Source of the DNA: Mikania micrantha
Lineage: Eukaryota > Streptophyta > Magnoliopsida > Asterales > Asteraceae
Direction of reading: 5' to 3'
Assembly (NCBI GenBank): GCA_009363875.1
Contig: CM018690.1
Span: 35,345,445 to 35,409,444 of the forward strand
Length of the DNA: 64,000 nucleotides
Below the pieces are notes generated by a model. It was not told the DNA's origin and did no database searches. It saw nothing but the letters and a program-made list of their open reading frames with translations. Each line of letters begins with the position of its first letter. Position 1 is the first letter of the stretch. The position numbers and the translations under genes were made by a program. Shown here one piece after another: positions 11,034-22,900 of this stretch.

Positions 11034-11666
11034 CAATGATTTCGTGACCGGACCAAACCAGTCGGTTCAACCAATCAGACCGGGAACCATTGACGATTAC
11101 GATTCAAATTGAACACTTTTACCGGCGCACTATTAACCGGACGGTTTTTGGTCGAACCGGTGAACCGATTTATAGGTCTAATCGGAATTTTTTTTAGAAA
11201 CTAATACTCCTCTTTCTTTTTTTATAGAGAGATGAGGAATCTTTTCATTTGTTATCTTACCAATGTGGGACAATTATTTTCATACAAACGTGTACTCCTC
11301 TTTCTTCTTTATATAGAGGGGTGAGAACCTCTTCCTTTGTTATCCCACCAATGTGGGACAAATTTTTTAATACAAATTTGTGCTTCTCTTTATTATTTTT
11401 ATAGAGGGGTGACGAATCCCTTTCTTTGTTATCTCACTGACGTGGGACAACTGGACAAGATTTCAATAAAAAAAACACTATTATATAAACTAAATGTAAT
11501 TAAACAAAACTTATTTAGTTATAAAAACATTAAATATTTTTTTCAAAATAATTGAACAAGTTGTGACATCAACTGGTTATTAAATCCGGTCCAACCGATC
11601 CGACCGGTTCGACCAGTGAACTAGTAAAACGTCCAGTTCGATGTCCGGTCCGGTTATGAAAACATT
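11034..11666. mobile_element. hAT-like MITE (CCGGTT family), 633 bp
   Basis: The ends CAATGATTTCGTGACCGG and its inverted counterpart CCGGTTATGAAAACATTG are flanked by a perfect 8-bp duplication, TTTTTAAT (11026-11033 and 11667-11674). The 8-bp target size is typical of hAT transposons. There is no transposase ORF. The middle holds three diverged tandem copies (about 85 bp each, about 11200-11455) of a segment containing AATGTGGGACAA. Relatives lie at 29394-29619 and 47611-47916. Confidence 0.85.
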
Positions 11667-11674
11667 GTTTTTAA

Positions 11675-12225
11675 TTGAATGAGTGTGTGTAACTTTAATA
11701 TACTATTTTACATTTACCTATAAATTATAAGGATAATATGATAATTTCACATTTTCACCCTAAATTCATGGACCATATTGAATCTGTACTCGTTAATAAA
11801 AGTGTATCTTGAAATTCCTTTTGACCTCGCAAGATTTTTTTTGAGTGACCCTATAATTGAATATGATTTAAAACACGAAAATTGAATTTACTAATTCCTT
11901 TTATGAAAATAGGTCGGTGGTTGATTTTTTTTTTTAAATTCTAAACTATGACCATGCTTAACCACGGAATTACCCTTCTTATGTAAATCGAACAGTGATA
12001 ATTATGATTACCTTAATTTGGAATGATTTTTGCATGTAGTATATTAAAAGTATGTTATTTGTGAATGTTTCCATTGAACACGTGATAGAATATTTACAAA
12101 GAAAACTCATAATGAACAACGTTAAAATATAAAGAGTACCGTAAAAAAGTGACTCTATAAGAAAAAAGATTTTGGGTCTGCTACTACCTAGACTTTGAAA
12201 AACGACTCAAGATCCCGGTCCATTT
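11675..12225. other. AT-rich intergenic DNA
   Basis: I see no gene, RNA or bounded repeat here; only AT-rich sequence with short homopolymer runs. Confidence 0.6.
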
Positions 12226-13284
12226 GTTATTGTCACACCCCCAAATTTCCCACGTGCGGTGTCAAATCGCTGGGTGTGACGTGGCCAGAATCATAGCTCT
12301 CGGTCATATAGAACGACTTTATATGAGTTATACAATCACACAGTTTTGTAAATAAATCCAAGTTTCATAAATTAAGCAGCGAAAAATATAAATAGTTATG
12401 CAGCGGAAAGTAAATTGTATCAAACACTACAAAGTTTTAAATGTCAATATCATGCGTAATAAATACAAGCCTAGGTTTAGAGTCTAAATGCATGCAGACT
12501 CTCTTGGGCATCTCCGTGTGCATCCTAGCTCGTGATCATCAATTACCTGAAAATATATGCGAAAATGTGTTAACATAAAGTTGGTGAGTTCACACGTTTA
12601 AGTAATTGAAAAAAGTAACAGACATAAACTGGGTATGTTAAGTTTTGTTGGATCTACGATCCCGAGTGTTTCAGTTCATCCTACCAAAACTCGATTGTTT
12701 CTTTGCCTTCCCAGGTCATCGTTGAACCCAACATCAATATCGATATTACATTCTTCGTGACCTCCAGTCACAGTTTTTGTCGAATGCGGCTAGTCAAACC
12801 CAGTAGTACTACGTAATAACGACTTGTTTGTTACACAACTAAAGGTAAGGGTAGTGAGGAATTTGTTGCGATAATAGTTACACTCAAAAATGGTTTTACA
12901 ACATACAGTCATATATCTAAAAACAGTTGCATAGTATTCTCACCCCAAGAGTTTAACAAAACAGTTAAGTATATAAAAATTAGGGCTGTAAACTCACTTG
13001 AGTTTAGTAGTATGGTTGTTCTTGTGAACGTTTGTAGTAGTGCGCCTTTAGCGGTTACCTATATCACATAGGTGTTATGAGTTTGTGTTCATATTCGTAT
13101 CGGTCTCATTAGACCATGTTCGTGTCCAAACAACTCTAAGTTGTTACGTTGGTCGTGTTAATCGTGTTTCACTTAACAACCCATTAGTGACGTGTTTAGT
13201 TTAAGTGATCGATTAACGTGTTTTTAGTGTCGTGTGATACGTGTAAGTGCATATATTGCATTCGTAGGGTAACTTACTATTTAT

Positions 13285-15826
13285 TGTGACAATCCGGCAA
13301 TTTACGGTTAACCTCGTTAATAAAAGTTAACAAAAATAACACAAAATTATGTAAAATCAAACTAGAAGGGTTATAATTAAACAAGACAAGCTTTAGAATG
13401 TTAAAATGTCAAAAATTAAACTTACAATTAAATAACAAAGTTCAATTTTGACTTTGAGAGTCAAAATTCGGTTTTGGGGCAAATTGAATTCGAAATTCTC
13501 ATTAAAACACTGTTAATCATCGAATTAAATGTTAATATAACTCATTGTGATGATGATTAGCCGTTAATCATCTGTTACAACTCTTGAAAGGGTCGAATTA
13601 AACTCAAATCACACCCAAAAGTCGTAACCGTCAAGGGTAGATGTAAAACTTACACAATTCGACTAATAGACCCACAAAAATTCGAAGCAACAAACCTCTG
13701 GAAGAAGATTTCGATCGTGGTGCGACCGAAGATCAAGCTTCTAGTCGTTCTACACCAATTCGAAGGCAATCCAGGTAATTACCAATGCCTACACGGTCGT
13801 TCTAACATGTCTAAGCAAACCCACAACGAAATGGAACCAAAGAATTACGAATTTCAAGTGATCGAATTCTAGGGTTCATCCTTGAAACTATTTTGGGGGT
13901 TTTTAACAAAAAGAGTTCAAAAATCCAATTAAAGTATATGAATAGTTTCATAAAATACCGATTAACAAAACCCATATATCAATTTCGTAAAATAATAACG
14001 AATTGTTCAAGATCGAGTATTAGGGTTCTTCGGTTGAAACGAATTGGGGATTTCGATTCTATTGAATTTGATATTCAAATTAAACCTTTCAGAGAGTTTC
14101 GAAATTCATTTTTGAATGATAAACCCATATCAATTTTATCTAACAACGGAAACTAGGATTTCGATTTCTAGGGTTCTAAAGGCAATCGGGTTTGGGGGTT
14201 CCGACCCAAATGAACATGGAATTCGAAATTATCATCACAGAAGGATTCGAAATCCTTGATTTAATGAGCACCCCATACAATTGCAATTTAATTTAAACGA
14301 ATTTGATTCAGTCGATCGTGAATTTTAGGACATGGGTTCGAAACCATGTACACATCAATTTATTACATTGTGATGATTGATAATCGAACTAAACCCACCC
14401 TTGAACTCGGTTGGAACCATGGAATCGAAACCCCATGGTTACAGGGTTGATCGGGTTCGAATTGTGGGTTATTTGAAGCTTGGTTGGTTCGGTTAAGGGT
14501 AAAACAAAGGGAAACCAGCTAAGTTGTGTTTAAAACCAACTGAAACGAATCCATTAACAATGTTGAAGCAGAGCAGTTGGTAAGATGCTTGGGTTTAGAG
14601 GGGAGGGTCACGGGTTCGAACCTGGGGCCCCAACTGTTTTTGGATTTTAAACTATTTTTAGTATTTTGGTTGTAACTTCCTCGTTCGAACTCCGTTTTAA
14701 CTCATTCCAGTTGCGTTGAAACCAGAATTCAATTCCGAACGACATGAAACGATAAAATCTATATTTTAACCTGAAAACGTAATCGCGTATAATTACGCTT
14801 ATTTAAATAAAATTGTATACGGTTATATGATTTAATTAAACGATTTCAAAGACACACGTACATACGTATACATGTTTCTAACGAATCTAACATACGTGTG
14901 TTGACACGTATGTGATTTCACAAATTAAACGACATTCCGAATAACGCAAAGTTATTGTTAAAACACAGATTCTTCGTAGAGGATTTCCTGCGCGATTTCA
15001 CGTGGGTTGATCATTCTGTTTGTTATCAAAGATGCGTACACGGCCCCTTTTCCTATTTTACTATTTTGGGGGAGAAAACATGTGCAAACAAACATTTTAG
15101 ATACATATCACTTGCATGAGTTAGCTATTTACGATAAGTGCGAACATAGCATTACAAGTCCTTACATATCGAACTTTTTAGTTTGCCGTAGTGCAAAGCG
15201 TGGTGGTTGAAGATAGATCTATTGGGTTTGACAAACCTCACTTGGTAGATTGTAGGTCTACGCAAGTGTTTGACTAGCCAATTCAAACATTACTATTGTT
15301 TGTGCTAGACAATAGTGGAAAAGGCAAAATACATTCTAACAGTCAGCTTCGGTGTCGACCGTTTATGTAAATAGTACAAGTGACTAGCTATCATGACTAT
15401 GCATGTGTGATTATGTTATCTGCAAACATTTTGTTCAAACAGTTGTTTCAAACATTTGTGAACGCTTAAACCTGTGTATGCACCAACCTTTGTGTTGACT
15501 TGATTTACATGTTTTCTCAGGACGCTAAGGTACAAGATCAGATGAGCATGGACTAGGAGATCGAGTCTCATGAATATTTTACATTACAGTTGATTTGAAT
15601 TTGAACATTTGAAACTTTATCGTTGTAATTCACATTTTGCAAACTTTGAATTGTTTTACTTTTTACAAACGCTTCCTCAATGATTTAAAACTCTGAATTT
15701 TCAATTAAGACCAGAGTTATGTTTGAAAAGCATATAGAGGTCTTCGTTATGTCTAATGATCTGAGATCCTGGTTTGTCACATCCCAAACGGTATGATTCC
15801 GTTAGTTGAAATTTGGGGTTGTGACA
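13285..15826 (+). mobile_element. Nested solo LTR of the chromovirus family, 2542 bp
   Basis: It starts TGTGACAATCCGG and ends GGGGTTGTGACA. It is flanked by the perfect duplication TTTAT (13280-13284 and 15827-15831). Several blocks match the 3' LTR at 8217-10986, including the R/U5-like tail, but with clear divergence, so it is an older insertion of the same family. It sits inside the outer LTR 12231-17602. No internal region remains. Confidence 0.92.
14567..14636 (+). other. tRNA-like A-box/B-box segment inside the solo LTR
   Basis: GAGCAGTTGGTAAGATGC (14571-14588) resembles an A box and GGTTCGAACC (14613-14622) a B box, followed by a T run near 14636. Spacing of about 40 bp fits tRNA genes, but the acceptor ends do not pair, so this is a tRNA-derived relic and not a tRNA gene. 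The homologous position of the 8217-10986 LTR has the same B box. Confidence 0.5.
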
Positions 15827-17607
15827 TTTATAGTAGGTTCCCATTTTAGGAATGTTTCTATATTAAGCATGCTCACATAGCATTTACTTTCCATTTATTC
15901 TAGCATGCATAATTAGCCTATATGATCATGTTATCAGATAGCACTCATTCACACATAGTCAAATAATCATGTTTCTCGTTTAAAAGTTTCTATTTATAGT
16001 AAGTTGTAATAAATGCATATTTCACCAAACTAATGAATCAGGCTCATCAAATATCAATATCCTAGTTTCAAATAACCGTTTAAACATGCTTGTTATGACT
16101 AACATATCGTTATTCACCTACTTCTTAGAATAAAGTTACTATTTATAGTAACCTATGTTAAATCCTTATTTCTAATTATTCTATTACATCAATAACACTT
16201 AATATTATCATATTAGTTCCAAATCATCATTCAAACCAAATCATCATGTCAAGTTCATCACTCATTAAACATTAGTAAATTAAAAGTTACTATATAGTAA
16301 TAATGATGCAAATCAAATTTTATAACACTTTCAACTAATCAAATGTACTTAAAATCATCATATAAATCATAAATCTTGATTCTAAGCACATGCATATGAC
16401 CATTTCATCATTTATCAATATTTTGTCACTTCAAAGTTACTAACAATGGCAATATTTGCAACTAACCATTTCTTGACTATATCAACCATTCTAAATCATG
16501 CAAATCATCTCAAATATAATCCATAATCATGTATTCATATACAAAATCATCTAAGCCCACTTAGATCATACATGCATGTGACCAAATATGATCATCTCTT
16601 AATAACAACAACAATACTCATCAAAATCTCATTAACCTCATCATGAATCATTCTAAATACACCAAATACTTCCTAACAACAACAAATCACAGATTTAAAC
16701 ACACAAAGATTCGTGCATGAGCCACACATGTGTTTGCATGTGGGCGATTTTCATTGCGTGTGTGTATGGGTGTTTGTAGAGCATTTTGAACATAAATCTA
16801 CCTTCTTAGATCTTCCAATCCATGAAATGTTGCTTTGATGGTCCTCGATTGCTTCTGGCAGTGATTAATGGTGAAGTCTCAGTAGCTTGAAGGTGTTGAT
16901 GAGAATGGTGAGCACCTACAATGGCTTCTCTAAGCTCCAAAGCTTCAATCTCTTCAATCTTGAGCTTTCAAAGGTGTAACAATGACTTCCACGGGCTTCA
17001 ATGGAGTATGACAGAAGCTTTGTACAGCAAGATAGCTTCTAGGTTTGAGGATTTCGGTTATAGGGTGGTTAGTAATGATTTAGTTCTGGTTTTATCAAGA
17101 TTTTGCGTATCAGGATGCTTCGCGTACCGCCGGGGTCTCAAAAGTAATCTCTTGGCGTACCGCGGCGTGTTTCGGGATTCAAATCCCCTGCTCATCCTTC
17201 GCGTACTGCCAAGGCCAACACTGGGATCCTTGGCGTACCGCAAAGGATCCCGATTGAACATATTTTGTTCAATTTCGATCGTTTGGCTCATTTTCGTCGT
17301 TTTCACGATTACGATTATCGTTTCATGACTAATTGACATTGTTTCACTTGTTACAAGTGATCATAAGACTTAATTGTAGTTCAATTAGATTGTTGTTTCG
17401 TTTAGTTCACCAATGTTCGTTATTCAATACACGTGTATGCGTTTTCCAATAATTTCTCGAATTATCGTTTCGTTGTGTGCGTTTGGACTGTTTTGCCACA
17501 TGTCACACTAAATTAACTAATTCTAGTGCTACGTTAGTAATAACAATATAAATTATTATTAAAATAAATAAAATGTTGACCTAGAAAATATGGGGTGTCA
17601 CAGTTAT

Positions 17608-18160
17608 TGTAGGAGAGCCTCTCGTTATTTATTCAACATGGACATTTTCGAATCTTCTCTTTTTAATTTTGTTTAGGCCAATTTCATTCAAATTTGTATA
17701 TTTTCTTACTTTTCTTGCTCCTTCATGATCTTGAAGTCGGAAACAAGTTCAATTTAAGTTTCCCTTCATCTTTGTTGATGACTCGACGCTTTTCTTATCT
17801 TAATATGTCTATTGCGTTGGTGTTGAGTCTTCATTAAGGCCAAGGACATATTGGAGAATTTGCTTGATAAACAATCATTCTAGGTTATGTAATTGATCAA
17901 CTCGGGTGTTATTGGTCATTTTTGGGATTGAGATTCAATTTTCACACTCATAATGGAAACAAATTCTTTTTGCAACAGTTTTTTACATCATCTAACATAT
18001 GTCAAAAACTTTTTTTTCGTATTGTTTATTGTAATATTTTTCCAAGCTTTTTTTTTTTTTTATTATATATGCATTGTAGTATCGATCACTAGCCAATGAT
18101 GTTTCTACATATTTTTAATAAATAAAAAGTATTAACTTAAAAATGAAAGTAAAAAAATAA
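17608..18160. other. Intergenic DNA without recognised features
   Basis: Nothing beyond AT-rich sequence with poly-T runs near 18005-18060 is recognised. Confidence 0.55.
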
Positions 18161-18164
18161 CTAC

Positions 18165-18419
18165 TTGTATAGCACCTCCAAAATGGTCACCAAACGGCTC
18201 GTTTTGAGCCCTCTACAACGACTACCTCTCCTTTTCCTTCGTTTTTTATCGTCAACCACGCGTGAGAGGCCTAGTCACCAAGCAGTTGCGCCCGTGTTAC
18301 CGACGACGACCCGGATGAATCCGAGTGTGGACCCGAGCCGGCACGCCTACCCGATCTACCATAAGAAAATTTTACAAACGGGCCGATATATTGCCATTAA
18401 CGGCTTTAATATTTTTTAA
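18165..18419 (+). CDS. Possible gene fragment, unidentified (84 codons)
   Basis: An open frame lies in a locally GC-richer island. The start is basic, Ser/Leu/Arg-rich and lacks acidic residues (MVTKRLVLSPLQRLPLLFLR from the second ATG at 18183), as organelle targeting peptides often do. A Pro/Thr/Ser-rich part and SVDPSRHAYPIYHKK follow. The frame runs into a SINE-like tail at about 18413, so the end is not genuine. It may be a first exon or a captured gene piece. I do not recognise the protein, and no continuation was found downstream. Confidence 0.25.
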   Translation: MYSTSKMVTKRLVLSPLQRLPLLFLRFLSSTTRERPSHQAVAPVLPTTTRMNPSVDPSRHAYPIYHKKILQTGRYIAINGFNIF

Positions 18420-18545
18420 CAGCAATCTAGATCAATAACGGGTCATAGACTCACCCAATGAGAGAAAACCTCTTAACCCAGCATGAGACTCTTATTTTGT
18501 TCTTACAGGACTTGAACCCGTGAACTAGCCAATATTTAAGACACA
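18413..18545 (-). mobile_element. SINE-like element (minus strand)
   Basis: On the minus strand a B-box-like GGGTTCAAGTCC (near 18511-18522) precedes GTGAGTCTATGACCCGTTAT and an A-rich tail ending at about 18413. The tail block TATGACCCGT..TGATC matches the plus-strand copy at 31180-31377, which supports a dispersed family. Confidence 0.5.
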
Positions 18546-19200
18546 TAGTTGACTTAAATCCGTAACGTAACTAATATTTAAGTTATTTAACATTGTTGAC
18601 TTGTGTATATGCGGTATGTTGACTATATGTACATAAAACCACGTGAAACGTAAGGGTTTTTTGGTCCCATAGCAGCGACATAAAAGATATTTTTAATACT
18701 TTATAATTAAGTTGATATGATTATTTTTATATTGTCAACATAAAATCTTAAGAAAAAATAAATAGGAAAATTAAATAAACTAATAAACAAACCTTATTAA
18801 ACAACACTTTATGGTAGTATTTGAGGATTTTGAAATGAAAACAAATCCTACTTTATCAAATTTGATAAAAATTAAGTCAAGAAAAACCTCAATTATATTT
18901 ATTTTTCATTTACTTTTTTTTTTCTAACAAAAATTACAGAAAACACAAAAAAAAAAAGAAATAGAAAAAAAAAGAAATAGAGGCACCTAATAATGCATAA
19001 TAGTTGGACATATATAATCCAAAGACTAAAGCATATATGTAGTTAAGAGTACTAAAGACACACTAAAAAAATGAAAAGAATTAAAACTAACTATATCCTT
19101 AAGCCTAATGACAAACCTAGAAAGTAAATAATCATGACATTACAACTAATTAATCAACGTGAAATACAAGCTAAAATATGAAACCTTATTAATGTTAGAT
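18546..19200. other. AT-rich intergenic DNA
   Basis: Poly-A/T and simple A-rich stretches (about 18900-18985) are seen. No gene or bounded repeat is recognised. Confidence 0.55.
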
Positions 19201-19202
19201 CT

Positions 19203-19480
19203 TTTTTTTAAAGGGTGACGATTCTACATACTACGTATGTTGTCTTAACAGGGCCCACCGGGCAGATGTAAGACGCGGTCACACCAGATGCTCAGAAACC
19301 CACTGGAATGGGTAAACCCTCGCCCCCTATTGGTCCAGAACCCGAGATTAAGCTCAAGATTCATTCTCTCACCTGGATGTCCTTTAAAATAGCCCTTGGC
19401 AGGGCTTTGACCCATGACCTCTTGGTCACAAATGAAACCCCAAACCAGTAGGCTGAATTTGCATGACACTTCTTTAAACA
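19203..19480 (-). mobile_element. Possible tRNA-derived SINE (minus strand)
   Basis: Read on the minus strand, a B-box-like GGGTCAAAGCC (about 19404-19414) lies near one end and the segment finishes with CGTCACCCTTTAAAAAAAA (to 19203). This is the head and A-tail layout of a SINE. No clear target duplication was found. The 102-codon minus-strand ORF at 19245-19553 overlaps it and is not considered a gene. Confidence 0.4.
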
Positions 19481-19822
19481 TCTCAAACGCGTATTCAGGG
19501 TCTATAAAATTTCTATCACTAATCATGTGTTTGAAAATATGTGAGTCTAACAAATTAAACCATACCTAATCTTCTTGTGCAAAGTTTCTCCACCCCCCTT
19601 TTCTTTTACTATAAAGATTTTCACGCTTACTACAAGTGACATGCAGTTGTGAGTACAATATTTTTTATAATTAAATAATCTACAATTCTTAGAGGGTCTT
19701 TACTAAAGTTTATATAAAATCCAGGGTCTTGGAAGAAATTATTCACGTTTACTCTACTTCAACCACACACTATTTTGTCAGTATACCTCATGTCACAGGC
19801 CTCCAATCATCATTTTGTGTCG

Positions 19823-19832
19823 TTTATAAATA
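19823..19832 (+). promoter_or_regulatory. Candidate TATA box of the first NPF gene
   Basis: TTTATAAATA lies 134 bp before the ATG at 19966. It is the best TATA-like element in the upstream region and leaves room for a 5' UTR of about 100 bp. Confidence 0.45.
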
Positions 19833-19965
19833 CATAAAAATGCCACTCATTTTCCTATATTATGTAAAAGATATGCCGTGACACAAAATTCCACACATAC
19901 ACTTTTACACACAGCAATATTATATATACACACACAAAAATTTTTCTAAGGAGTGTGAGGGATTA

Positions 19966-22900
19966 ATGGCTTCCAAGGTGGAAATCGTGGGGAATAATGG
20001 AGATGAGAAAGTCGAAGATCTTAAAGAGCCCAACTATAGAGGAGTCAAAGCCATGCCCTTTATTATAGGTATGTATATTCATACATTAATCATGTTTAAA
20101 ACAACAACAACAACAACAACATTACCCAGTATATTCCCACTTTTTAGTAGGGTCTGGGGGGAAGGATAGATACAAACCTTACCCCTATCCCAATTGGGAT
20201 AGAGAGGCTGCTCCGAAAGAGTCTCCGGCTCAAAGTTATCGTTTGAAGTTGATCATCCCAATGATTTTAACGTTATTTTCACAAAATAATTGAAATAACG
20301 TTAAAATTAATGCCCTTTTACTTTTGCCCCTTAAGGGCCCACACATATATACATTATATATGTGCACCACAAATGGGGCGTAAAAAATTGAACCGGTTAG
20401 ACCGGTGAACCGGCAAAGTTAGTGATTTAACATGGTGTGTGATTTGTTAGAAGAGTTTTAATTAAATATAATAATTAAAATATGGTTTTAAATCTTTAAT
20501 ATAATTGATAATCACAATATATCATACTTAAGCACACCTATTTGTATAATAAATATTGAATTCCTGAGTTTCATGTATAGGTGAACGGTTTTTTAAAGAT
20601 TTTGATGAAATGTCTGTCTCGTTTTAAGGTTAATTCCATCACACTGTCGAATATAAATTGGTGGATTTTTAATTTCATGATGTTTTATATAATAGCAAAA
20701 GATTGTTAGTCATGAGTTTTACTTGTATTTTCTTGGAAAAAGTGAGAAACTAAGTTAAAGATATGTTTTTTTTTTATCAAATTTGATAAATAATTTTTTT
20801 TAAGCTTTAGACATAGATAATTATATATAACTTTCTGTTAATATAAGTTTTATTTACTAAATTTGTGTTCTAATATGTGAGTGTCGTAATGAACCAAACC
20901 TTGTCAAAAGAGAAACTAAGATAAGCAGAGATATTATTCATAAAATTTGTATGTGTAAAACTATGAAAAGAAGTTACTTCACAAATTTGCTTTTGTCATT
21001 ACTTCTAAAGTTTACCCCCGAATTTGTTTTCAAAGTTATACCTAGGGGTGTAAACGAACCAAGGCAACTCGTGAAATACTCGAGATCGGATCGGTAAAAA
21101 GCTCGAACGAGCCGAGCCTTAACGAGCCTGAGCCCGAGCTCGAGCTTTACATATCAAGCTCGAGCCGGCTCGTGAGCCTTAACGAGCTTTTTGAATATAT
21201 AATTTTTTTTTAATATATTAGTGTTTATTTATAAAATTAATTATTTTTATATATAAAATTATGATAAATATATTTAAATCAAATATTTCATGTTAAAATT
21301 AGAAAATTTAATTATAAATTTAATTAAATTAGTAATTAAAGTAAATTAATTAAATAAATAAAATGTAAACGAGCCGAGCCGAGCTCGAGCCTGAAAATTT
21401 TCTAACGAGCCGAGCTCGAGCCTAGTGCATAAAAATCTTAACGAGCCGAGCTCGAGTTCGAGACCGTATTTATCTAAACGAGCCGCGCTCGAGCCTTAAC
21501 GAGCTCGGGATCGGTTCGGCTTGTTTACACCCCTTACTTATACCACCCAATATACTTTTAAGTTCACTTTTAATGAAATATTTCGCTCGCTTTACAATAA
21601 ATACTAAGAAATTCTTAGTTTAAAACACACCAACAAACACACCTTCTATAAATCTAAGAGATTTTACAATCTTAAGATTTTTTTACTTTCTTTTTAAGTT
21701 AATATGGTGCTAGTATATTATCCGTTAATACTAACTGTTTCGGATGTTGTACTTGAAAAAAAGAGATATCTTAGGAGATGTAAAATTTGATTCAAATGAA
21801 CACCTTCTCAGCCACAATCTTTTTCTTCTACTTATGTCCTTATGTTATATTTTCTATTTAGGTTGTAATAGTACTGTAATTTATCGTCTTTTATTCTCTT
21901 TACTATAATAAAAGGTCAATATACATGTTTTTCTATCATTGTATGACGGATTCTTAAATAATTTTTTCCCTTTTGGTTCAAGTAAATTAGTTTTTCCTAA
22001 ACAAATATGTATATTTATTATTAACAAAAATGAAATATTACAATAAAATGGTAGGTAAACGGGTAATTAGTTACACCGCAACCTTCTTTGAATAGATTGT
22101 TAATAACTTTTTTGAACATCTTATAAGGCCTAGAAAAATACTAGCGGTAAAAAGCTTCAAGGCACTTCTATTTCATTTATGTTATAAAAAACAGTGAACA
22201 AGCATGTTGTTTTAAATATCAAGGGTCTGTTTGGTATTAATAAATGGAATTGATGGAGGAATGACATGGACAAGGGAAATAATTGGATCATGACCATTCT
22301 ATTGTTCTGTTGATTACCTCTGTTAATAAAATGATTCATAACTTCATGTTATTTGGTTGGTAGACATAAGAAGGCGAAGGAATATAATACAATTTATGGG
22401 TCAAGTCGTGGTTCTAATCATTGTTCGAATCATGGGTCGAGTCGTGGTTCGAGTCATGATGCAGACCATTAGTAGGTTTATTAGTCTGTTATTGTTTAGC
22501 TCATTTTTCAATCATGGGTCATGTCATGGGACACTTCATGTATCGGGTCATGGTTTGGTTTTTGGATCATGTCATGATTTGGGTCATGATTCGGTTCATG
22601 GTTTGAGTCATTGTTTGTGTCATGAGTTTGGTTATGGGTCGGGTCATAATTCGAATCATGGTTCGCGTCATGGTTCATGTCATAGATCGAGTCGTCATGG
22701 TTCATGTCATAGATCGAGTCATCATGGTTCGAATCATGGTTCAAGTCATGGTTAGGGTAATAGATCAGGTCAAGGTTTTAGGTTTGGGTCATGGTTATGG
22801 TCATGAGTTGGGTCATTGGTCGGACTAGATAATGAAATAATGAATGAAAAAAAAGCTACAACGAATTATGTGAAGAAATCACGTTCTTTATGAAATAATA

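Larger units (their letters stand above)
12231..17602 (-). mobile_element. Outer solo LTR (minus orientation), interrupted by a nested solo LTR
   Basis: Read on the minus strand it starts TGTGACACCCCATATTTT (at 17602) and ends TTTGGGGGTGTGACA (at 12231). The 5-bp duplication GTTAT flanks it (12226-12230 and 17603-17607). No primer binding site, polypurine tract or coding domain is present, so it is a solo LTR left by LTR-LTR recombination. Without the nested 13285-15826 insertion and its duplication it is about 2.8 kb. The 135-codon plus-strand ORF at 16921-17328 lies antisense in this LTR and resembles nothing I know; I treat it as chance. The segment 17100-17250 repeats GCGTACYGC several times. 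Confidence 0.85.

Noticed and set aside
16921..17328. 135-codon ORF as a gene
   Set aside because: It lies antisense within the outer solo LTR, has no recognised motif and covers a CGTACCGC repeat patch; likely chance.
22357..22755. His/Gly/Ser-rich 132-codon protein
   Set aside because: Produced by a degenerate 12-bp minisatellite inside an NPF intron; the opposite strand is open as well.
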